A stretch of DNA of 64,000 bases, taken from Oceanobacillus indicireducens (lineage in GTDB: Bacteria; Bacillota; Bacilli; Bacillales; Amphibacillaceae). Below the pieces are notes generated by a model. That model did not search any database and was not told the origin of the DNA. It saw nothing but the letters and a program-made list of their open reading frames with translations. The translations under genes and the position numbers were made by a program. Location of the stretch: assembly GCF_014647195.1 (NCBI RefSeq), contig NZ_BMOS01000002.1, forward strand, positions 40,386 to 104,385. Direction: 5' to 3'. Shown here one piece after another: positions 1-7,820 of this stretch (the first letter of the stretch is position 1; each line of letters opens with the position of its first letter).

Positions 1-56
1 GTGAATAAAACAAGCTTCTTACGGATACTGAATGAATATTTTCTCTCCATTTACTA

Positions 57-506
57 TTATTTCCCCTTTGCCGATTCTATTTTTTCAATTAGGCGGTCGA
101 TTTGCTCTTCTAATTCTGCACGAATGGAACGGTATACGTGCAAGTCACCACCGTATGGATCGGAAATATCATACTCGTGACTTTCTTCATCTGTGTACTC
201 TTTCAGTGTGTAAATTTTAGCTTCATAATCTGGATATTCCATCATAAGCAGCTGCTTATGTTGACTCGTCATTGTAAGGACAAGCTCTGCCCACTGGAGC
301 AATTCTTCAGTGGCTGGTTGGGAACGATGATCCAGCGTAATATTACACTCCTCCAGTGCTTTATAAGTATTGCCACTCGCAGGGACTCCATCTACAGCAA
401 AAACTCCTGCCGATTGGACCGCGGCCTGTGGATATCGATCACGTAAAATCGCTTCCGCCATCGGACTGCGGCATGTATTCCCCGTACAAACAAATAAAAT
501 ATTCAT
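57..506 (-). CDS. ywlE: Protein arginine phosphatase YwlE
   Basis: Low-molecular-weight phosphatase fold, 149 aa, the usual length. The P-loop C7-TGNTC-R13-S is intact. Thr11 is the residue known in B. subtilis YwlE to favour phosphoarginine over phosphotyrosine, so I infer an arginine phosphatase that opposes the kinase McsB. The acid-loop DPYG near residue 117 supplies the general acid. ATG at 506 follows a GGGGGGT ribosome site. Its place beside mntP and ywlC matches the B. subtilis order. Substrates cannot be told from sequence. Confidence 0.93.
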   Translation of the reverse strand: MNILFVCTGNTCRSPMAEAILRDRYPQAAVQSAGVFAVDGVPASGNTYKALEECNITLDHRSQPATEELLQWAELVLTMTSQHKQLLMMEYPDYEAKIYTLKEYTDEESHEYDISDPYGGDLHVYRSIRAELEEQIDRLIEKIESAKGK

Positions 507-587
507 CTCTTTTACCCCCCAAGCAAAATAACACTGACTATCTACCTACAAATATACCACACTCTAGCACCCACGGACAGAAAAATC

Positions 588-650
588 GGGACAAGGGGGT
601 CAGAGCATTTGTCCCATTTCGCGGGACAAATGCTCTGACCCCCCTGTCCC
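588..650. repeat. REPIN-like inverted pair of GGGACA modules
   Basis: Two 28-bp modules in inverted orientation form a 28-bp stem with one mismatch around a 7-nt loop. Each module reads GGGACA, three bases, GGGTCAGAGC, then TGTCCC. It lies between ywlE and mntP and could act as a hairpin or terminator for mntP. The same module recurs at seven other places in the window. Confidence 0.9.
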
Positions 651-652
651 TT

Positions 653-1204
653 TCAAGCGAGCAGGATGTATAGGCCGAATCCGAAGAGGATGCTTCCGCC
701 CAGGAGTTCACTGTATCTTCCCAGAAATCCTTGGACGCGGCGCCCGATTAATAAGGAGATACAAGATAGCAAGGCACTGGATGCACCGAATAATATAAGG
801 GCAAGTGCAATATGGACCCCTGTAATCCCAAGACCAAAACCGACTGTGAAACTATCCATGCTGACGGTAAAGCTAAGAATAATCAGACCAATTCCAGCTG
901 GCTGGATGATAAGTTTTTTCTCTTCGGTAAAAGCATTGAAAAACATTTGGGAACCGATGAAAACAAGTAAAGCTCCGCCGATCAGCTGGGCATAACTTTC
1001 AAATGGTCCTGCTACCATTATCCCCATAAGAATTCCTATTAACGGCATGATAATATGAAATGCCCCAATGATTAAACTTATCCACAGAATGCGTTTTAAT
1101 CGGATCTGCTGCATACCGAGCCCCAGACACACCGAAAAAGCGTCCAGCGCAAGAGCCTGGGCCATAAAAATGAGTGCGACAAGTTCGCCAGTTGAAATGC
1201 CCAA
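653..1204 (-). CDS. mntP: Manganese efflux pump MntP
   Basis: Polytopic membrane protein of about 183 aa with roughly six hydrophobic helices and two conserved Asp motifs, ALDAFSV near the N-terminus and SMDSFTVGFGLG near residue 120, typical of MntP/YwlD Mn2+ exporters. I place the start at a TTG (1204) because AAGGGGGG lies 6 nt ahead of it. An in-frame ATG at 1225 would put that ribosome site inside the gene, has no site of its own and falls within a hairpin. It is the ywlD position of B. subtilis. Confidence 0.88.
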   Translation of the reverse strand: MGISTGELVALIFMAQALALDAFSVCLGLGMQQIRLKRILWISLIIGAFHIIMPLIGILMGIMVAGPFESYAQLIGGALLVFIGSQMFFNAFTEEKKLIIQPAGIGLIILSFTVSMDSFTVGFGLGITGVHIALALILFGASSALLSCISLLIGRRVQGFLGRYSELLGGSILFGFGLYILLA

Positions 1205-1216
1205 CAAAAATCCCCC

Positions 1217-1251
1217 CTTGGACATGCTTATACACTATATGCATGTCCAAG
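1217..1251 (-). promoter_or_regulatory. Inverted repeat in the mntP leader
   Basis: CTTGGACATGC and TGCATGTCCAAG are near-perfect complements around a 12-nt loop. In the mRNA the hairpin ends where the AAGGGGGG ribosome site of mntP begins, so it could control access to it, or the DNA dyad could be an operator. It is not a yybP-ykoY aptamer as far as I can see. Confidence 0.5.
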
Positions 1252-1291
1252 AAGGGATATGTGGAAAATTAATAAAGACGAAAACTGCACC

Positions 1292-1459
1292 CATAAAGTG
1301 AAACTTCATTCAGTGGGGAATTCTTTACCTCCCCACTGAATGTTAGTTGAACAGAATCAGGAATTTACGGACTGTATACCCCCCACGTTGCCTCTTTGGT
1401 TTTCCCTCTAGTCAAGAAGGTGGGGGTACTACAGACCGTTAATACGTGATAAAGTGAAA
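1292..1459 (-). repeat. 155-bp two-hairpin repeat, copy 1
   Basis: Reverse-complement orientation relative to the copies at 9.1, 13.0 and 27.9 kb. It has an ATTCAGTGGGGA/TCCCCACTGAAT hairpin, the constant stretch TTAGTTGAACAGAATCAGG, a second TACCCCCCAC/GTGGGGGTA hairpin and the end TTAATACGTGATA. AAAGTGAAAC occurs at both ends of this copy. It separates mntP from ywlC. Confidence 0.8.
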
Positions 1460-1463
1460 CTCA

Positions 1464-2477
1464 CTAAGGGATATAATCCGTCTTCGCTTTTTTCAAACGA
1501 TTCATGATTGCTTGTCCGATTCCCGATTCGGGAAAAACTTCAGAAATGATTATATCCACATCCGTTCTTTTAACCTTCCGTAAGTTATCATACAGCTTGT
1601 TTGCAACATCTTCTAAGCTGGAGCCGAGGCTAAGTTTCAAATCCGCTTCGACAAGCTCGAGAATCGCATCCCGCGCAAGGAGAGCAACCTTTCTCCCTTT
1701 CTCGGTTTCCTCAGCAATTACGTTTTGGATTTTCTCCGCATCTCCATCCACAAGCCACAGGGGAACATCCGGTGAATAATGTTTATATTTCATCCCCGGG
1801 GAGGCAGGTTTATCCACAGTTTCATTCACGGGCTCGGCAACAGGAACAATTTGTTCAATTTGTTCTTTCGTAATGCCACCCGGGCGAAGAATCACAACAT
1901 CGTGTTCCCTACAGGATATGACAGTAGACTCCACACCGACCCCAGTCGGCCCACCATCTACAATCCCCGATATCTTCCCGTTTAAGTCCTCATCCACATG
2001 GTCTGCGGTCGTCGGACTTGGCTTACCCGATAGATTGGCACTCGGGGCAGCGACCGGGAAATTACATGCTTGAAGCAGCTCCAAGGCAACCGGATGATCA
2101 GGGATACGCACACCGATTGTGGATAGTCCGGCAGTTACATTCTCTGCACAAGCCCCATTACTTTCGAGCACGTATGTTAATGGACCTGGAGAAAAAGCAG
2201 CAATTAAGTCATCCACATATTCGGGGAGGTTATCCACAAGTTGTTGCAATTGTTCAACATTTGCGACATGAGCAATAAGCGGATTATCTTGAGGTCTTCC
2301 CTTCGCCTCAAATATCTTCGCGACGGCTGACTTGTTCGTTGCATCAGCTCCAAGACCATACACCGTCTCAGTCGGAAAAGCAACGGTCTCTCCAGCCTTT
2401 AGGAGAGCAGCTGCCTCGCTAATGAATTGTTTATTTATCGTCGTTCCTCGTTGTATGTTCCATCGTTTCGTTTCCAT
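1464..2477 (-). CDS. ywlC: L-threonylcarbamoyladenylate synthase (Sua5/YwlC)
   Basis: 337 aa. The N-terminal YrdC domain (about residues 15-215) carries FPTETVYGLGADAT and KGRPQDNPLIAHV, the substrate-binding signatures, and the C-terminal third is the Sua5 domain. It makes threonylcarbamoyl-AMP from threonine, bicarbonate and ATP, the first step of the t6A37 modification of ANN-decoding tRNAs. ATG at 2477 follows GAGGATTT. DnaA-box sequences occur both inside the gene and in its upstream gap, as reported for ywlC in B. subtilis. Confidence 0.95.
   Translation of the reverse strand: METKRWNIQRGTTINKQFISEAAALLKAGETVAFPTETVYGLGADATNKSAVAKIFEAKGRPQDNPLIAHVANVEQLQQLVDNLPEYVDDLIAAFSPGPLTYVLESNGACAENVTAGLSTIGVRIPDHPVALELLQACNFPVAAPSANLSGKPSPTTADHVDEDLNGKISGIVDGGPTGVGVESTVISCREHDVVILRPGGITKEQIEQIVPVAEPVNETVDKPASPGMKYKHYSPDVPLWLVDGDAEKIQNVIAEETEKGRKVALLARDAILELVEADLKLSLGSSLEDVANKLYDNLRKVKRTDVDIIISEVFPESGIGQAIMNRLKKAKTDYIP
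1810..2238. promoter_or_regulatory. DnaA boxes inside ywlC
   Basis: Perfect TTATCCACA boxes at 1810-1818 and 2230-2238, and one-mismatch TCATCCACA boxes at 1990-1998 and 2209-2217, all in the same orientation. They extend the denser intergenic cluster at 2574-2687. Whether the coding-region boxes bind DnaA is inference. Confidence 0.55.
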
Positions 2478-2573
2478 TCATTAAATCCTCGTTTCTCTTT
2501 CGTTAACCTTCGCTACTATGTTACCAGTTTAGTTGATATTTTTATATTGTGCAATCCACTGATTTATCCACAA

Positions 2574-2687
2574 AAAATCCTGCGGCAATTTATCCACAGG
2601 ACTTCATTCAAAATAAGTGGGCATATAAACATTTTTGAAATTTATAAGTAAATTATCAACAAGTTATTCACAGGAAAATGTGGAAAA
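2574..2687. promoter_or_regulatory. DnaA-box cluster upstream of ywlC
   Basis: Five DnaA-type boxes in 114 bp of non-coding DNA: perfect TTATCCACA at 2574-2582 and 2600-2608, TTATCAACA at 2653-2661, TTATTCACA at 2664-2672, and TGTGGAAAA (reverse) at 2679-2687. The ywlC region is one of the known intergenic DnaA-binding clusters in B. subtilis, so this is probably the conserved counterpart, which titrates DnaA or regulates initiation. The gap contains no gene. Confidence 0.75.
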
Positions 2688-2699
2688 TAAAATAGCTGT

Positions 2700-3101
2700 T
2701 TATGAAACGTGATAACTCCACCAACACCCTGATGTTACTGACTTCTCGGGGATATTTTGTTTATTTTTTTCCTGTTGGAAGTCAAGCGACTCAAGCAAGA
2801 TATCCACAACCGGTTGGTGACTGTGGACATATACAATTTTTGCCTCTTGTTTACGGGCAATCTGCAGTATCGTTTCCAGCAAGACAGGTAACTTCGCGGC
2901 ATGTGACTGGGTAATATAGAGCTGCTTCAACCAATATCCACCAGAATCCAGTTCATCAAGAATAAAACTCGCTTCAATTCGCCCTCCAATTTCTACTACA
3001 AATCCCTTATCAAAGAGTAACGGTTTATCGATACGGTCATTCCTCGTCAAGAAATCATCCAGCTGCTCATAGGTCGCGTGTTTTACGGGCATTACTTTCA
3101 T
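2700..3101 (-). CDS. Hypothetical GNAT-like protein (YwlB position)
   Basis: 133 aa. The pattern of strands and helices, with GGRIEASFIL followed by YWLKQLYIT and a helix then VYVHSHQPVVDILLESLDF, looks like a divergent GNAT acetyltransferase core, but I see no clear acetyl-CoA P-loop (R/Q-x-x-G-x-G/A). It occupies the position of ywlB between ywlC and spoIIR. ATG at 3101 follows AGAGGTG. Function unknown; the acetyltransferase assignment is tentative. Confidence 0.6.
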   Translation of the reverse strand: MKVMPVKHATYEQLDDFLTRNDRIDKPLLFDKGFVVEIGGRIEASFILDELDSGGYWLKQLYITQSHAAKLPVLLETILQIARKQEAKIVYVHSHQPVVDILLESLDFQQEKNKQNIPEKSVTSGCWWSYHVS

Positions 3102-3164
3102 TTCGATTCACCTCTACTAGATTTGATTGTTCCCTTTCTGACATGTTATGCAAATCGAAGAAAA

Positions 3165-3761
3165 CTATGACCAACCAAGCCATTCAAAAAGGAAAAATTT
3201 AACCTCGGTTTCCTCTTCTTCCTCTAGTTCTTGGTCTAACTCGCCATCTTTCGCTTCTACCGTTGTTCCGAATGAGAAATCAAGAAAGCAAAGGGGCGGG
3301 AATAACACACACCACCAGTTGGAGCCATCACCTTCACCAAGTGTAATTAAAATCGCTTCATACTCACCTGCCGGGTACAGATAGTCCCCATACAACTTCA
3401 TTGGAAACGTAATATTCTTGCCGTAATCTACTGTGTATTCCCTATTTTCATCCGACTCTTGCAAAACTTCTCCGACAAGCTCGTCAATTTCAGGCAGACG
3501 CTCCTGAATGAGTTCGCGTGCTTCCTCAATATCTGTAATATCCGCCACCCATCTGCTTACTACTTTATTAACTTCATCTCTTACCTCATGCTTGATTTGC
3601 TGATCCTTTTCCTCATCACTATTTGCTAAAATCCGCAGGCGAATCGCTTCGTCAGGAATGACTTGATAATCTAAGTTTTCTGCCTGTTCATCGGGAGTCC
3701 ATCCCGCAAGACTTGTCCACATAAAAGTTATTATAAAAATAAAGAATACTAGTTTTTTCAT
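3165..3761 (-). CDS. spoIIR: Stage II sporulation protein R (SpoIIR)
   Basis: 198 aa with an N-terminal signal peptide or anchor (KKLVFFIFIITFMWTSLAG), followed by the SpoIIR core IPDEAIRLRILANSDEEKDQQ and NWWCVLFPPLCFLD. SpoIIR is made in the forespore under sigma-F, is exported, and triggers SpoIIGA to process pro-sigma-E in the mother cell. ATG at 3761 follows AAGGAGT. The in-frame start at 3794 would overlap the predicted promoter and is rejected. The acidic stretch near residues 175-185 is a species-specific tail. Confidence 0.95.
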   Translation of the reverse strand: MKKLVFFIFIITFMWTSLAGWTPDEQAENLDYQVIPDEAIRLRILANSDEEKDQQIKHEVRDEVNKVVSRWVADITDIEEARELIQERLPEIDELVGEVLQESDENREYTVDYGKNITFPMKLYGDYLYPAGEYEAILITLGEGDGSNWWCVLFPPLCFLDFSFGTTVEAKDGELDQELEEEEETEVKFFLFEWLGWS

Positions 3762-3795
3762 TTTCGGTACTCCTTTTTCAACTGAATTATCCACA
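3713..3795. promoter_or_regulatory. DnaA boxes at the spoIIR start and promoter
   Basis: A perfect TTATCCACA at 3787-3795 overlaps the predicted transcription start and -10 edge of spoIIR. A one-mismatch TTGTCCACA lies at 3713-3721 inside the first codons. Direction is the same as in the ywlC cluster. Confidence 0.5.
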
Positions 3796-3823
3796 GTATG
3801 ACCAGAGAAACGAAAATTTAAAC
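3794..3823 (-). promoter_or_regulatory. Candidate sigma-F promoter of spoIIR
   Basis: On the minus strand GTTTA (3819-3823), 15 bp, then GGTCATACTG (3794-3803). The -10 fits the sigma-F pattern GGnnAnAnTR fully and the -35 fits GYATA at four of five bases. Position 26-33 bp ahead of the chosen ATG agrees with the known sigma-F control of spoIIR. Confidence 0.65.
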
Positions 3824-3849
3824 TAGTATTCTAGTAAAAAGTTATTTAC

Positions 3850-4707
3850 TTATCCGATTTTTGCGAGAATGATACGATCTTTTCCGTTGATATCTTGAAT
3901 GATTTCCACATTGCTGTCAGGGAAGCTTTCCTCTACAAGTCGTTTTACAGCTTCTCCTTGCATATGCCCGATTTCAAATGCAATCAAGCCGTTTCGGTTG
4001 ATAAGCTTTGTTGCATGTTTCATGATTTTTTTATAAGCAGCAAGCCCATCGTCTGCCGCAAAAAGTGCCAGATCGGGATCGAAGTTTTTCACCGTGTCAT
4101 GAAGTTCTGTCCGTTCCGCTTCAGCAATATAAGGCGGATTTGAAACGAGGATATCCACAGGTAGTTGTCTTTCTGTGAGTGGTTGTAAAAAATCACCTTC
4201 AAAAAAAGTAACCTCAGCTCCAAGCCTCGCTGCATTCGCCCGCGCAACGTGGAGTGCTGCCTGGGAAATATCGGTTGCGAAAACGTCTGCTTCAGGGAGT
4301 TCCAAGGCCAGTGTAATCGCAATAATTCCACTACCTGTACCTACATCAACAATTCTCACCTTTTGATTTCCCCTAAAGTTTACAGCCGCAATCGTATGCT
4401 GCACGAGTTCTTCCGTTTCCGGACGGGGAATGAGAACTGATTCATTCACCTGAAAACGCCGCCCGTAAAATTCCTCATATCCGGTAAGATGCTGTAATGG
4501 GATACCCGTGTTTACATGCTTTTCCAGATCCGTTTGAAAAGCATGATATACTTCTTCCGGAATCGTCTCGCGCATATTTAGGAAAAACGCTGATCGCGAG
4601 AGGCCGAGATGATGTTGGAGGAGTAACTCGGCAAAACGAGGTTCACGATTATTTTCTTCTAAAAAAAGAGAAGCCCGTTTCAGGACTTCATATTGTTTTA
4701 TCGTCAT
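3850..4707 (-). CDS. prmC: Peptide chain release factor N5-glutamine methyltransferase PrmC
   Basis: 285 aa. An N-terminal helical release-factor-binding domain (to about residue 95) is followed by a class I methyltransferase with DVGTGSG (121-127) and the catalytic NPPY (190-193) that binds the glutamine. It methylates the GGQ glutamine of PrfA and PrfB. The ATG at 4707 sits one base after the prfA stop; a TTG at 4719 would overlap prfA and is less likely. Co-transcription with prfA puts enzyme and substrate together. Confidence 0.95.
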   Translation of the reverse strand: MTIKQYEVLKRASLFLEENNREPRFAELLLQHHLGLSRSAFFLNMRETIPEEVYHAFQTDLEKHVNTGIPLQHLTGYEEFYGRRFQVNESVLIPRPETEELVQHTIAAVNFRGNQKVRIVDVGTGSGIIAITLALELPEADVFATDISQAALHVARANAARLGAEVTFFEGDFLQPLTERQLPVDILVSNPPYIAEAERTELHDTVKNFDPDLALFAADDGLAAYKKIMKHATKLINRNGLIAFEIGHMQGEAVKRLVEESFPDSNVEIIQDINGKDRIILAKIG

Positions 4708-4708
4708 T

Positions 4709-5779
4709 TTATTCACCAATTTGCTCTAATTTCGCTGTCTGTTCTTCTAAAACTAGGGCTTCAATGAATTCATCTAGTTTCCCGTCAAGAATTTGATCGA
4801 GCTTTTGGATCGTAAGGCCGATACGATGATCCGTTACACGGTTTTGCGGGAAATTATATGTGCGGATACGTTCGGAACGGTCACCTGTACCAACCGCAGA
4901 CTTACGCGTTTCATCATATTCTGCCTGAGCTTCCTGCTGGTATTTATCATAAATTCTTGCGCGCAGGACTTTCATTGCTTTTTCTTTATTCTTAATTTGT
5001 GATTTTTCATCCTGGATGGAGACAACAATTCCCGTTGGTTCATGGGTCAAACGAACTGCTGACATCGTCGTGTTTACACTTTGTCCGCCAGGTCCGCTTG
5101 AGGCAAAGGTATCAACACGTATATCTTTTTCATGGATATCTATTTCCACTTCTTCTGCTTCCGGAAGTACTGCAACGGTTGCGGTCGATGTATGGATACG
5201 TCCGCCAGATTCTGTTTCTGGTACACGCTGCACACGGTGGGCACCGTTTTCGTACTTCAAGCGGGAATATACATCTTTTCCATTAATCATGAAGATAATC
5301 TCTTTATAGCCGCCGACACCTGTCGTGTTTGCTTCCATCACATCTGTTTTCCAGCCCTTTTCTTCGGCATAACGGGAATACATCCGGTATAAATCACCAG
5401 CAAAGAGCGCTGCTTCGTCTCCTCCTGCCGCACCGCGGATTTCCACAATAACGTTTTTACCATCGTTTGGGTCTTTTGGCAACAGAAGGACTTTCATATT
5501 TTCTTCTAATGTCTCGAGTTGTTCCTCTAGTTCACTGATTTCCATTTTTACCATTTCTTCCATATCACCGTCGAGTTCATCCTCGAGCATTTCTTTCGCA
5601 TCGGAAAGCTCGCTCGATACAACTTTATATTTGCGGTATGCTTGAACGACATCTTCCAAATCAGATTGTTCTTTTCCGTACTCGCGTAATTTATTCGGAT
5701 CACTCGACACTTCCGGGTCACTTAATAATTCATTCAATTTATTATAACGATCTTCCAACGCTTGTAAGCGATCTAACAT
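4709..5779 (-). CDS. prfA: Peptide chain release factor 1
   Basis: 356 aa, standard length. The PxT codon-recognition tripeptide is P187-E-T189, in [13 protein letters not shown], and GPGGQ at 230-233 holds the catalytic GGQ of domain 3. It releases peptides at UAA and UAG. ATG at 5779 with AGAGGTG 7 nt upstream; the longer frame to 5839 has no site. It is modified by the PrmC encoded immediately downstream. Confidence 0.97.
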   Translation of the reverse strand: MLDRLQALEDRYNKLNELLSDPEVSSDPNKLREYGKEQSDLEDVVQAYRKYKVVSSELSDAKEMLEDELDGDMEEMVKMEISELEEQLETLEENMKVLLLPKDPNDGKNVIVEIRGAAGGDEAALFAGDLYRMYSRYAEEKGWKTDVMEANTTGVGGYKEIIFMINGKDVYSRLKYENGAHRVQRVPETESGGRIHTSTATVAVLPEAEEVEIDIHEKDIRVDTFASSGPGGQSVNTTMSAVRLTHEPTGIVVSIQDEKSQIKNKEKAMKVLRARIYDKYQQEAQAEYDETRKSAVGTGDRSERIRTYNFPQNRVTDHRIGLTIQKLDQILDGKLDEFIEALVLEEQTAKLEQIGE

Positions 5780-5969
5780 CACGAACACCTCTTTTTGAAT
5801 TAACACTCTAATTATAGTATAGCCGCTACAGTTGGTCAAAATTTTTTTAAATGCATGGGATGGTAAACACCGGGGGTAAGTCGTTGATTGAGTTATACTG
5901 CTTATAAACGACGGGAAGTTGAATCATCTCGTTTTTCCAGCGATTATAAGCTGGAGTAAATGGGTGGCA

Positions 5970-6175
5970 TTCTTGTTTGAGAGGTTAGAGCACTTGTAAT
6001 CAATCGAAGTAGTGAGCGGCACGTTTTTTCGAACGATTAAAGCCCATAATAAGCCGAAGACGTCAGTTGCCCGCCGGTTCGAGCGGTTAGAGCACCTAAA
6101 TCAATCGAAGTAATGCTCTACCGACTCGTTTGAAAGTTTAAAACCTCTCTACTAAACTCAATCGATTAAAAATGC
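5970..6175. repeat. 52-bp-period dyad array, family B, degenerate
   Basis: Units of the form TTCGAxCGxTTAGAGC...TAATCAATCGAA recur with GGTTAG or GATTAA marks at 5983, 6035, 6085 and 6135 (steps of 52, 50 and 50). They match the array at 40.67 kb. They fill the gap between prfA and tdk (5780-6176), in which I see no gene. Confidence 0.65.
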
Positions 6176-6176
6176 T

Positions 6177-6800
6177 CTATTTTGTGCTGTTTGTTAACTT
6201 GTTAACGAAACCTATTCTACTAGGTTTGTTCGGTACTTCGTGATGGTGTCTGCATCTTGGTTCATAAGATTCGGAGGCACCGACGAGAATGACCGGATCA
6301 TCGTAGGATGCTGGTTTTCCGTTGATTAATCGTTGCGTGCGCGTTGCAGGTGATCCGCAAATCGGGCAAATTGCATTAAGTTTCGTCACGTATTCACTCA
6401 TCGCCATTAATCTTGGCATCGGCCCGAATGGTTCACCGCGGAAATCGGTGTCGAGTCCGGCAGCAATGACAAGGATGCCGCGATTGGCGAGTTCATCTAT
6501 AACCTCAATGATTGATTCATCAAAAAATTGCACTTCATCGACGCCGACAACTTCAACCGTTTCGTCGACGTACTTGAATATATCTTCTGCATGTTTGATC
6601 GGGCGAGCCATAATTGTCGTTCCGTTATGAGATACGACGGACTCGTCGTCATACCGGTTGTCGATTACCGGCTTAAACACGCGAATCTGCATATTTGCAT
6701 AGCTGGCGCGGCGAATCCGGCGAATAAGCTCTTCTGATTTTCCTGAAAACATGCTGCCGCAAATTACTTCGATCCAGCCACTTTGCTTCATCATATACAT
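6177..6800 (-). CDS. tdk: Thymidine kinase
   Basis: 207 aa type II thymidine kinase. P-loop GSMFSGKS at 15-22, the DEVQFF catalytic segment at 88-93, and structural zinc ligands C145-x2-C148 and C183-x2-H186. It phosphorylates thymidine to dTMP in salvage. I start at 6800 (MYMMKQSGW, as in B. subtilis Tdk) with AGAGGTC upstream, not at the upstream ATG at 6836. A perfect DnaA box (TGTGGATAA) lies just upstream at 6851-6859. Confidence 0.96.
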   Translation of the reverse strand: MYMMKQSGWIEVICGSMFSGKSEELIRRIRRASYANMQIRVFKPVIDNRYDDESVVSHNGTTIMARPIKHAEDIFKYVDETVEVVGVDEVQFFDESIIEVIDELANRGILVIAAGLDTDFRGEPFGPMPRLMAMSEYVTKLNAICPICGSPATRTQRLINGKPASYDDPVILVGASESYEPRCRHHHEVPNKPSRIGFVNKLTNSTK

Positions 6801-6865
6801 GTGCGTTGACCTCTTTTCTTGTTGCATAGCAAACAATAAAATAAAAATGCTGTGGATAACTAGTT

Positions 6866-7010
6866 GCTAGTACTAGCCACGTCCGGCTCTAGCGCTCAGT
6901 AACTCGGAATGCTTCAATTTGTACACTGCTGCGACTACTGGACGCGCTAGTACAGGCGCCCGCGTAACGAATCGCGTACTTAGCCTATATGGGCACTTCC
7001 ACCTTTATTT
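6866..7010. repeat. Structured repeat with GGACGTGGCTAG core
   Basis: The reverse complement contains GAGCCGGACGTGGCTAG and TACGCGATTCGTTACGCGGG, shared with the element at 52.5-52.65 kb, including the following ACTAGC-CG and CAGTAGTCGCAGCA blocks. It belongs to the 610-bp gap 6801-7410, which has no convincing gene. Confidence 0.6.
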
Positions 7011-7121
7011 CGTTAACAGATTGCTTATACAAGTGTATACCAATTTGCAGTGTATTTTAACCCTGTTCGAGAAAAATATTAAAAATAATTTTGAGTGTAA
7101 CAGGATGATATGTAAACAAAC

Positions 7122-7166
7122 AAAAGACAGGCAAATTGGCTTTCGACATTTTGCCTGTCTTTTTTA
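7122..7166. terminator. Bidirectional terminator
   Basis: AAAAGACAGGCAAA and TTTGCCTGTCTTTTTT pair around a 14-nt loop. A T-run follows on the plus strand and TCTTTTGTTT on the minus strand. It lies between rpmE2 and tdk. Confidence 0.7.
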
Positions 7167-7179
7167 GTTATTCAATCTA

Positions 7180-7400
7180 GGTTCAAGGGCTAGCGACTCG
7201 AGACATAAGCCGTAACCTTCCGAGCGTCAAAAGCGGACGCTCTACAGCTTCCGGCTTATGCTTTTCGTCGCTGGGCGAGCCCTTTCACCCTTTTATTCAG
7301 CTTCGGCTCCTTGAAGCTGCCGTCATAAACAAGGGACACGAATAGCGGGAAGTGCACCCGCTTTTCGGTCCCTTGCTAGCGTTCAGCTTCTGAGCAGTCG
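7180..7400. repeat. Long imperfect inverted-repeat element
   Basis: Contains CATAAGCCG/CGGCTTATG, GGGCTAGCGACTCG/CGCTGGGCGAGCCC and AAGGGAC/GTCCCTTG stems downstream of rpmE2. I recall similar intergenic elements in other Bacillaceae but cannot check. No coding signal. Confidence 0.6.
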
Positions 7401-7410
7401 CCTCACCTTT

Positions 7411-7656
7411 TTATTTCATATTATATTTCTTCTTGAATCGGTCTACTCGTCCGCCTACGCGATCGGCTTTTTGTTTGCCTGTGTAGAACGGGTGGGAGTC
7501 TGAGCTGATTTCAACTTTGATTAGTGGGTACGTGTTGCCGTCTTCCCATTCAATCGTTTCGTTAGACTCTTTTGTAGAGCCGCTTAAGAATTTGAAATCT
7601 GAGCTTGTATCAAGAAAAACTACTTTACGGTATTCTGGATGAATATCCTTTTTCAT
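7411..7656 (-). CDS. rpmE2: 50S ribosomal protein L31 type B
   Basis: 81 aa, beginning [19 protein letters not shown] and ending in a basic tail, [14 protein letters not shown]. It contains no cysteine, so it is the zinc-independent type B form, although the locus between rho and tdk holds the zinc-type rpmE in B. subtilis. AAGGAGTG lies 7-8 nt before the ATG. Transcribed from its own sigma-A promoter 98-126 bp upstream. Confidence 0.95.
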   Translation of the reverse strand: MKKDIHPEYRKVVFLDTSSDFKFLSGSTKESNETIEWEDGNTYPLIKVEISSDSHPFYTGKQKADRVGGRVDRFKKKYNMK

Positions 7657-7753
7657 TTCATTCCACTCCTTTTTGCCCTGAATCCTGCGGAGACAGAGTT
7701 ATTGTAAGAGCCGTCATAAGTGATAAAAAACTTATCAAAACTCACATAAAAGA

Positions 7754-7782
7754 ATTATACCAGCATCAGTTTAAGTTTGCAA
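7754..7782 (-). promoter_or_regulatory. Sigma-A promoter of rpmE2
   Basis: TTGCAA (7777-7782), 17 bp, TATAAT (7754-7759) on the minus strand. Transcription would give a leader of about 90 nt before rpmE2. Firmicute L31 leaders can be autoregulatory, but I could not establish such a structure here. Confidence 0.75.
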
Positions 7783-7820
7783 TCATTTTTTATACCAAAA
7801 AGTAATACCTAAAGCATGAT

